From assembly GCA_045533195.1 (NCBI GenBank), contig JAZSHI010000033.1, positions 1 to 10,530 of the forward strand: a stretch of DNA of 10,530 nucleotides, read 5' to 3'. Position numbers and translations under genes: made by a program. The notes beneath the pieces were generated by a model. It saw only the letters and a program-made list of their open reading frames with translations, made no database searches and had not been told where the DNA came from. Source of the DNA: SIG607 sp045533195 (GTDB taxonomy: Bacteria > Bacillota > Clostridia > Oscillospirales > Acutalibacteraceae). This document shows, piece after piece, positions 6,741-10,530 of this stretch; position 1 is the first letter of the stretch, and every line of letters starts with the position of its first letter.

Positions 6741-6757
6741 ACCGTTAGTGTAACGGT
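6741..6757. repeat. Short perfect palindrome next to the IS3 left end
   Basis: ACCGTTA-GTG-TAACGGT, a 7-bp perfect inverted repeat with a 3-nt loop, lies 8 bp outside the proposed left end of the IS3 element. It has no counterpart at the right end. It could be an operator-like site, a remnant of another element or a preferred insertion target; none of these can be decided from one copy. Confidence 0.5.
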
Positions 6758-6799
6758 CCTAGTGTGTTCACTTGCCATCCAGAACATTGTACAATAATG

Positions 6800-6824
6800 A
6801 TGGGTAAGTTTACTTTTTACCCAT
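6800..6824 (+). repeat. Hairpin between IS3 left end and transposase ribosome binding site
   Basis: ATGGGTAA (6800-6807) and TTACCCAT (6817-6824) are perfectly complementary with a 9-nt loop. The structure lies 6-14 bp before the AAGGAGG of the transposase. Such hairpins near IS left ends can limit translation from transcripts that enter from outside; here this role is inference. Confidence 0.55.
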
Positions 6825-6846
6825 ACAAAGTTAAGGAGGTTATATT

Positions 6847-7986
6847 ATGAAAAAAGAGTACACAAAGGAATTTAAGCAGCATGTTGTGGGGGAACACTTT
6901 GCCGGTAGCACTGTCTCAGCTTTAGCAAAAGAATACTCTCTGTCCCGCAACACGGTATATTCCTGGATCGAACAACACGGTAAAGAAATCAAAAGAACAA
7001 AGCCAATCAACATGCGAGAATACAATGACCTAAAGCAAAAATGTGAGCAGTTGGAACAAATGGTCGAGATTTTGCAAATGTCGCCCTGCACTGTAGATGC
7101 ACCGCTCTTAGAACGCTACGCTTTCATTTTCAGTCTTGCAAATCAATATAGCGTAAATCTGCTCTGTAAAACTATGAAAGTGGCAAAAGGCAGCTATTAT
7201 AATCACATTCTACGAAACAAAAACGAAGATACGATTGCAGCCCAAAGAAGAGCTGAGATCACTCCGATTATTGAAGAAATTTTTGATGAAAGCGACCAAG
7301 TATATGGTGCGAGAAAAATCCATGCTATATTGAAAGAGCGAGGATATCAAATTAGCCCCAACACTGTGGCTGACATTATGCACGATAACGGCTGGTTCTC
7401 TTCCAGAGGCGGAGCAAAGAAACTCTACCTTAAATCGCAAGAGCGTAAACAACTTGCAGCAACATATAAACTGAACGCAACCAAACCCAACGAAATATGG
7501 GTTGGTGATGTAACAATCTTCAAATTAAAAAATATTTATTATTACATCTGCGCTATTTTAGACATCTATTCTCGCAAAATAGTCGGCTATAGGATTTCCA
7601 CTTGCAATAGCACTCATATTACCAAGGCGACATTCAAAATGGCTTATGAAAACCGCCAGCCCGAAAAGTTGCATTTTCATAGTGATCAGGGCAGTAATTA
7701 TATTGCTCGAACCTATGTTGACTATCTAAAAGAGTTAGGTGTAAAACAAACTTTTTCAAGACCAAGCAAGCCATATGATAATTCTATCATTGAAGCATTT
7801 TTTAAATCGTTAAAATCCGAAAAACTTTATCGCATCCAATTTCGTTCTGAGCGCGAACTAAAAGAGGCTGTAAAAGAATACGTAGAGCATTATAATAGCC
7901 GTCGCCCACATGAGTTCTTGAATTACCGGTCACCTGACGCATATGAAATGAACTATTTCAAGAAGCAAATAAGTTTAGAAGCATAG
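6847..7986 (+). CDS. IS3-family transposase, single fused ORF, DD35E
   Basis: A protein of 379 residues. Residues 1-50 form the Transposase_8-type helix-turn-helix (EYTKEFKQHVV, SALAKEYSLSRNTVYSWI) followed by a leucine-rich coiled coil at about 57-78. Residues 135-185 are the HTH_21 region (VYGARKIHAILKERGYQIS). The rve catalytic core has D221 (IWVGDVTIF), D280 (HFHSDQGSNY) and E316 (NSIIEAFFKSLKSE), with exactly 35 residues between the second D and E, the DD35E spacing of IS3. The C-terminus YNSRRPHEFLNYRSPDAYE is also diagnostic. Most IS3 elements split this protein into OrfA and OrfB joined by a -1 frameshift; here both are in one frame. AAGGAGG lies 7 nt before the ATG, after a hairpin. 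All catalytic residues are present, so it may be active. Confidence 0.96.
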   Translation: MKKEYTKEFKQHVVGEHFAGSTVSALAKEYSLSRNTVYSWIEQHGKEIKRTKPINMREYNDLKQKCEQLEQMVEILQMSPCTVDAPLLERYAFIFSLANQYSVNLLCKTMKVAKGSYYNHILRNKNEDTIAAQRRAEITPIIEEIFDESDQVYGARKIHAILKERGYQISPNTVADIMHDNGWFSSRGGAKKLYLKSQERKQLAATYKLNATKPNEIWVGDVTIFKLKNIYYYICAILDIYSRKIVGYRISTCNSTHITKATFKMAYENRQPEKLHFHSDQGSNYIARTYVDYLKELGVKQTFSRPSKPYDNSIIEAFFKSLKSEKLYRIQFRSERELKEAVKEYVEHYNSRRPHEFLNYRSPDAYEMNYFKKQISLEA

Positions 7987-8074
7987 GAACTGAACACCTG
8001 TAGTTCATATTTATGATATTTCAGAAATCAGGAACTCATTTTAATGGATTTCGGAAACCGTGCGCAATTAACCC

Positions 8075-8101
8075 AAAAATAAAAAAGCGGCTTAGAGCCG
8101 C
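8075..8101 (-). terminator. Second terminator downstream of the tRNA cluster
   Basis: GCGGCT-TAG-AGCCGC (8087-8101) is a perfect 6-bp stem; on the minus strand it is followed by TTTTTTATTTTT. It backs up the larger hairpin at 8123-8175 and would also stop transcription running toward the IS3 element. Confidence 0.75.
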
Positions 8102-8116
8102 ATAAACACTGATAAT

Positions 8117-8175
8117 AAAAAAATGAATCACCCTTCAACTGAACATTAATGGTTCAGATTTGAGGGGTGATTCAT
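8117..8175 (-). terminator. Main terminator of the tRNA cluster, long stem
   Basis: ATGAATCACCC (8123-8133) pairs with GGGTGATTCAT (8165-8175) and the stem continues imperfectly to CTGAAC/GTTCAG around an ATTAATG loop, about 25 paired positions in all. On the minus strand TTTTTTT follows directly. The stem begins one base after the encoded CCA end of tRNA-Cys, so the terminator hairpin abuts the mature tRNA with no room for a trailer. Confidence 0.85.
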
Positions 8176-8176
8176 G

Positions 8177-8250
8177 TGGAGGCACCACCCAGAATCGAAC
8201 TGGGGATAAAAGCTTTGCAGGCTTCTGCCTTACCGCTTGGCCATGGTGCC
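8177..8250 (-). tRNA. tRNA-Cys (GCA)
   Basis: A 74-nt gene with CCA encoded. The acceptor stem is GGCACCA/TGGTGCC with U73 (typical of tRNA-Cys). The D stem is GCC/GGC, the anticodon stem is GAAGC/GCTTT with loop CTGCAAA (anticodon GCA), and the T arm is CCCAG-TTCGATT-CTGGG. It is the last gene of the cluster and is separated from tRNA-Gly by a terminator-like hairpin, so it may depend on read-through. Confidence 0.95.
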
Positions 8251-8266
8251 ATATTCAATTTGTTGG

Positions 8267-8303
8267 GGGTTAAATAAAGGGCGCTTACCTTGAAGCGCCC
8301 CTT
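8267..8303 (-). terminator. Terminator-like hairpin between tRNA-Gly and tRNA-Cys
   Basis: On the minus strand AAGGGGCGCTT pairs with AAGCGCCCTTT over 11 positions (one wobble) with a 6-nt loop, directly after the CCA of tRNA-Gly, and runs into TTTATTT. It fits an intrinsic terminator that would reduce tRNA-Cys expression, or a processing structure in the spacer. Confidence 0.6.
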
Positions 8304-8379
8304 TGGAGCGGATTACGAGGCTCGAACTCGCTACCTCCCCCTTGGCAAGGTCGCGCTCTGCCAGATGAGCTAAATCCGC
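8304..8379 (-). tRNA. tRNA-Gly (GCC) with two anticodon-stem mismatches
   Basis: A 76-nt gene with CCA encoded. The acceptor stem GCGGATT/AATCCGC is perfect, D stem GCTC/GAGC, anticodon loop TTGCCAA (anticodon GCC), T arm GCGAG-TTCGAGC-CTCGT. The anticodon stem is C27 G28 A29 C30 C31 against G39 G40 G41 G42 G43. Pairs 28-42 (G/G) and 29-41 (A/G) are broken where the usual 3' side would read GGTCG. The rest of the tRNA is well preserved, including a T15-A48 combination. It may be a recently damaged copy, a tolerated variant or a sequence error. Confidence 0.88.
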
Positions 8380-8386
8380 ATAATAT

Positions 8387-8462
8387 TGGTGCCTCCGGTC
8401 GGAATCGAACCAACGACACGGGGATTTTCAGTCCCCTGCTCTACCGACTGAGCTACAGAGGC
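8387..8462 (-). tRNA. tRNA-Phe (GAA)
   Basis: A 76-nt gene with CCA encoded. Acceptor stem GCCTCTG/CGGAGGC (one T-G pair), A73, D stem GCTC/GAGC, anticodon stem GGGGA/TCCCC with loop CTGAAAA (anticodon GAA), T arm GTTGG-TTCGATT-CCGAC. It is spaced 4 nt from tRNA-Asp and 7 nt from tRNA-Gly, so it is certainly co-transcribed. Confidence 0.96.
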
Positions 8463-8466
8463 AAAT

Positions 8467-8543
8467 TGGCGACCTGAATGGGGCTCGAACCCACGACCTC
8501 TAGCGTGACAGGCTAGCGTTCTAACCAGCTGAACTACCAGGCC
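8467..8543 (-). tRNA. tRNA-Asp (GTC)
   Basis: A 77-nt gene with CCA encoded. Acceptor stem GGCCTGG/TCAGGTC with two G-T pairs, G73 (the aspartate identity base), anticodon stem GCTAG/CTAGA region with loop CTGTCAC (anticodon GTC), T arm GTGGG-TTCGAGC-CCCAT. It lies 43 nt after tRNA-Val and 4 nt before tRNA-Phe. Confidence 0.95.
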
Positions 8544-8586
8544 ATATTGACTGCACCCCCACTATTGCAGGCATGCGTCAAATTAT

Positions 8587-8662
8587 TGGTGGGAACAACA
8601 GGGCTCGAACCTGTGACCCTCTGCTTGTAAGGCAGATGCTCTCCCAGCTGAGCTATGCTCCC
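8587..8662 (-). tRNA. tRNA-Val (TAC)
   Basis: A 76-nt gene with CCA encoded. Acceptor stem GGGAGCA/TGTTCCC (one G-T pair), A73, anticodon stem TCTGC/GCAGA with loop CTTACAA (anticodon TAC), T arm ACAGG-TTCGAGC-CCTGT. It is the first gene of the tRNA operon, about 36 nt after the predicted transcription start. Confidence 0.96.
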
Positions 8663-8704
8663 ACACAACAGCGCTTTCGGGTTTAACCCTTAGCGACGAA
8701 ATTT

Positions 8705-8733
8705 ATTATACTCTAAATTTCAGGGTTTGTCAA
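8705..8733 (-). promoter_or_regulatory. Perfect sigma-A promoter of the tRNA operon
   Basis: TTGACA (8728-8733), a 17-bp spacer and TATAAT (8705-8710) on the minus strand: both hexamers and the spacing are consensus. An A/T-rich tract upstream (about 8735-8760) could act as an UP element. Such a full-consensus site fits the high demand for stable RNA. Confidence 0.92.
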
Positions 8734-8834
8734 CCGTTTTTTTGAAAGTTTTTTTAATTTGGGATATTTTACAAAAGGTTTTTTGGTTTTCTCTACATTT
8801 TGTGAAAACTATACTGTAAATATCTTCTTTTACC

Positions 8835-8863
8835 TTTACATTACTACTTATTTATGTTATGCT
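8835..8863 (+). promoter_or_regulatory. Candidate promoter of the GH25 gene
   Basis: TTTACA (8835-8840), a 17-bp spacer and TATGCT (8858-8863), 35 bp before the ATG. It diverges from the tRNA promoter across about 100 bp of very AT-rich DNA (8734-8834) in which I see no gene. Confidence 0.5.
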
Positions 8864-8897
8864 CTTTATGTAGAATAATGTATAAAGGAGATGTAAA

Positions 8898-9857
8898 ATG
8901 AAGAATTTTTTCAAGAATATTTTTTGCAGCATAGGCGGGCTCAGAGTGATATGTATTATATCAACCGTAGTTGCTATTGCGCTTGGCGTTTTGCTCTTAA
9001 TTCCTGATAAAGAAGAGGTAACCTTGCCGACAGATACACAAAGCGAGGTCAGCACCCCTGATACTCAGGAAGAGACAGCGGGTAAAATTTACTATAACGA
9101 AGGCGCGCTCGGTCAGATGTGGATTTCTGTACTTCCAAATGTTCCAAAAAGCAATGTAGCGAAGTATTCTTTCAGAGAAACCGATGAGGGATATAAGTAT
9201 TATATAAATTCAGAGGGCGAAAAAACCTCTATGATAGGTATTGACGTTTCATATTATCAGGGCGAAATTGACTGGCAGAAGGTAAAAGCCGCAGGTATTG
9301 AATACGCAATACTGCGCTGTGGTCTGAGAGGCTACGAAACGGGAGAGCTGAGAGTTGATACTAAGTTTCACGAGTACATAAAGGGCGCTAATGACGCAGG
9401 CATCCCTGTAGGCGTTTATTTCTTCTCTCAGGCAATTTCACCTGAAGAGGCAAGAGAAGAGGCGAGCTTTGTTTTAGACCAGATAAAAGGCTACAAAATT
9501 GATTTTCCGATAGTTTATGACTGGGAAACGATAGGCGAGGATACTGCGAGAACAAATCATGTAAGCCCCGATATGCTCACAGACTGTACAGTTGCGTTCT
9601 GTGAGGAGATAAAGGCAGCAGGCTTTACACCAATGTATTACACAAACAGAAATATCGGCTACAGAAAGCTCGATTTGTCAAAGCTTTGTGATTACGATTT
9701 GTGGATAGCCGATTTCAATGAGTATCCTAGCTTTTATTACAAGTATACAATGTGGCAGTATTCATATACGGGCAGAGTTGACGGCATTGAAAATGATGTT
9801 GACCTCAATGTATGCTTTAAAAACTATGCAGAAGAAAATCCTGACAGACTTTCATAA
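8898..9857 (+). CDS. Membrane-anchored GH25 family lysozyme-like hydrolase
   Basis: A protein of 319 residues. Residues about 16-35 form a signal anchor, residues 36-62 a Thr/Ser/Glu-rich linker, and residues about 112-310 a glycoside hydrolase family 25 domain. GH25 enzymes cut the MurNAc-GlcNAc beta-1,4 bond of peptidoglycan. Visible family marks are GIDVSYYQG with D116, the catalytic pair D208 and E210 in YDWE, YYTNRN, WIADF, MWQYS and D302 in DVDLN. These correspond to the four acidic active-site residues of the family. There is no cleavage site or wall-binding repeat, so it should stay tethered to the membrane and act on nearby wall. AAAGGAG lies 8 nt before the ATG, and the gene has its own promoter. 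It is likely monocistronic, ending in a bidirectional terminator. A housekeeping wall-remodelling role is more likely than phage lysis, because no holin or phage genes are nearby. Confidence 0.93.
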   Translation: MKNFFKNIFCSIGGLRVICIISTVVAIALGVLLLIPDKEEVTLPTDTQSEVSTPDTQEETAGKIYYNEGALGQMWISVLPNVPKSNVAKYSFRETDEGYKYYINSEGEKTSMIGIDVSYYQGEIDWQKVKAAGIEYAILRCGLRGYETGELRVDTKFHEYIKGANDAGIPVGVYFFSQAISPEEAREEASFVLDQIKGYKIDFPIVYDWETIGEDTARTNHVSPDMLTDCTVAFCEEIKAAGFTPMYYTNRNIGYRKLDLSKLCDYDLWIADFNEYPSFYYKYTMWQYSYTGRVDGIENDVDLNVCFKNYAEENPDRLS

Positions 9858-9893
9858 CAAAAAAGCGTGCAGTAATGCACGCTTTTTTGTTAT
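9854..9893. terminator. Bidirectional terminator, perfect 18-bp palindrome
   Basis: ATAACAAAAAAGCGTGCA (9854-9871), loop GTAA, and its exact complement (9876-9893). Both directions give a GC-rich stem core (GCGTGCA) followed by TTTTTTGTTAT. It lies between two converging genes, and the stop codons of both (TAA 9855-9857 on +, TAA 9890-9892 on -) are inside the stem. Confidence 0.95.
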
Positions 9894-10530
9894 TCAAAAT
9901 CAAATTCTACGCCATTGATTTTTACGGCTACTACGCTTTCAATATCCATTACGAAGCTGCCCAGTTCCTCATTACTATACTCATTTGATGCGATTACAAG
10001 GTCTGAATACATATTGCTTTCAAACGGATATGCAGGACACATTGAGCCGTTTTGCACAGGCACTACACTACCGTCTGCCATTACAAGCTCGACTGTCGGC
10101 ATAGGCTCTTTATACAGCCATGTTCCTCTTACTCCGCCTTCACCTCTTACCTGTCTATAAACACCGTTCTGCATACCATAAACAGTAAACGAAAGCTTTG
10201 AGAGTCTTATACATACAGGCTCAAAGTATTCGCTCACCTTTTCATCAGATACAAGCTTATAGGTTTTAGCCTCAATATTACCCTCAACATCAATAATCTC
10301 GTTGACTTTACCGCTTGGCGTATTGAATGTAAGGTTTGCCTTGAAGTCCATATAGTCAACGCTTGAGATGCTTGTTCTTACTAAGAACCATCTCTGATTT
10401 TCGGTGTTGTTCTCTAAAATATCTTCGATGGATATTCCGTAATTTACTCTGTAATCCGCATCATCAGTCAACTGGATATACGGCTCAATTGTTACGCACC
10501 AGTTATTAGATGTGCCAATTCTCATATTCT
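9890..10530 (-). CDS. Unrecognised protein, C-terminal part (5' end outside window)
   Basis: At least 211 residues read from the right edge to TAA 9890-9892. A methionine codon occurs at 10523-10525, but only 5 bases precede it in the window, no ribosome binding site is visible, and the frame stays open to the edge, so the real start is probably outside. The visible part has no membrane segment, is rich in beta-type alternation (TIEPYIQLTDDADYRVNYGI, LTFNTPSGKVNEIIDVEG) and ends VVAVKINGVEFDFE. This resembles the C-terminal extracellular beta domains of clostridial anti-sigma-like or DUF4179/DUF5643-type proteins, whose last strand often reads as xxSVxINGxE. That resemblance is weak and the assignment is inference. 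It converges on the GH25 gene. Confidence 0.7.
   Translation of the reverse strand, partial: NMRIGTSNNWCVTIEPYIQLTDDADYRVNYGISIEDILENNTENQRWFLVRTSISSVDYMDFKANLTFNTPSGKVNEIIDVEGNIEAKTYKLVSDEKVSEYFEPVCIRLSKLSFTVYGMQNGVYRQVRGEGGVRGTWLYKEPMPTVELVMADGSVVPVQNGSMCPAYPFESNMYSDLVIASNEYSNEELGSFVMDIESVVAVKINGVEFDFE

Larger units (their letters stand above)
6765..7996 (+). mobile_element. IS3-family insertion sequence, about 1.23 kb
   Basis: The element contains one intact transposase gene. Imperfect terminal inverted repeats are proposed as TGTTCACTTGCC at the left and, read inward from the right, TGTTCAGTTCCT (9 of 12 identical, TG at the tip as usual for IS3). The conserved core is GTGTTCA if one flanking base is included. 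The flanks show no convincing 3-4 bp target duplication, so the ends are tentative or the insertion is old. It lies between the sigma operon's upstream region and the tRNA cluster and interrupts no recognisable gene. Confidence 0.7.

Noticed and set aside
8001..8003. TAG at both sides of the IS3 element (6760-6762 and 8001-8003) as a target duplication
   Set aside because: Using it would require ends that differ by two bases around the shared GTGTTCA core, so the inverted repeats would no longer be aligned at their tips.
6533..8250. CRISPR array or other direct-repeat cluster
   Set aside because: Apart from tRNA similarities and the hairpins listed, no regularly spaced direct repeats were found here or elsewhere in the window.
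8544..8586. TTGACG in the tRNA-Val/tRNA-Asp spacer as an internal promoter
   Set aside because: No -10 box lies at the right distance, and the spacer forms a small CTGCA/TGCAG hairpin that fits a processing site better.

Overview
The window looks like the chromosome of a low-GC Firmicute, most likely an anaerobic Clostridia member (Oscillospiraceae/Lachnospiraceae type). The support is AT-rich DNA, strong AAGGAGG-type ribosome binding sites, sigma-A consensus promoters, CCA-encoding tRNA genes in a Firmicutes-style cluster, and protein families typical of gut Clostridia. This taxonomic placement is inference; no marker gene is present.

Layout. (1) Positions 2-364 (+) hold the C-terminal part of an IS110-family transposase that runs in from outside the window. 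(2) Positions 466-1467 (-) hold a stand-alone protein of unknown function with an Rx4H motif resembling HEPN ribonucleases. (3) Positions 1574-6444 (-) form a tight six-gene operon: ECF-type sigma factor, membrane-anchored anti-sigma-like protein, two large signal-anchored extracytoplasmic proteins (one with a PrcB-like region, one with DUF3221-like and KPVIYLYP regions), then two small multipass membrane proteins. It is closed by a terminator at 1536-1565. (4) Just upstream of that operon, about 6525-6627 (-), is a promoter, hairpin and terminator unit that could encode a roughly 100-nt small RNA or act as an attenuating leader. (5) Positions about 6765-7996 hold a complete IS3-family element with a single fused DD35E transposase on the + strand. 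(6) Positions 8177-8662 (-) hold a five-gene tRNA cluster, Val-Asp-Phe-Gly-Cys in transcription order. It is driven by a perfect TTGACA-17-TATAAT promoter, with one terminator-like hairpin inside it and two after it. (7) Positions 8898-9857 (+) encode a membrane-anchored GH25 lysozyme-like hydrolase. (8) Positions 9890-10530 (-) hold the C-terminal part of an unrecognised protein that converges on the lysozyme gene across a perfect 18-bp palindromic terminator.

How the genes work together. The operon has the architecture of a surface-sensing regulatory unit: the sigma factor and anti-sigma would set expression, and the four downstream proteins all carry membrane segments, two of them exposing large domains outside the cell. 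The substrate or stress is not visible from sequence. The most distinctive points are the candidate small RNA ahead of the sigma operon, the operon itself as an uncharacterised envelope module, the tRNA-Gly gene with two mismatches in its anticodon stem, and the HEPN-like singleton next to an IS110 element.
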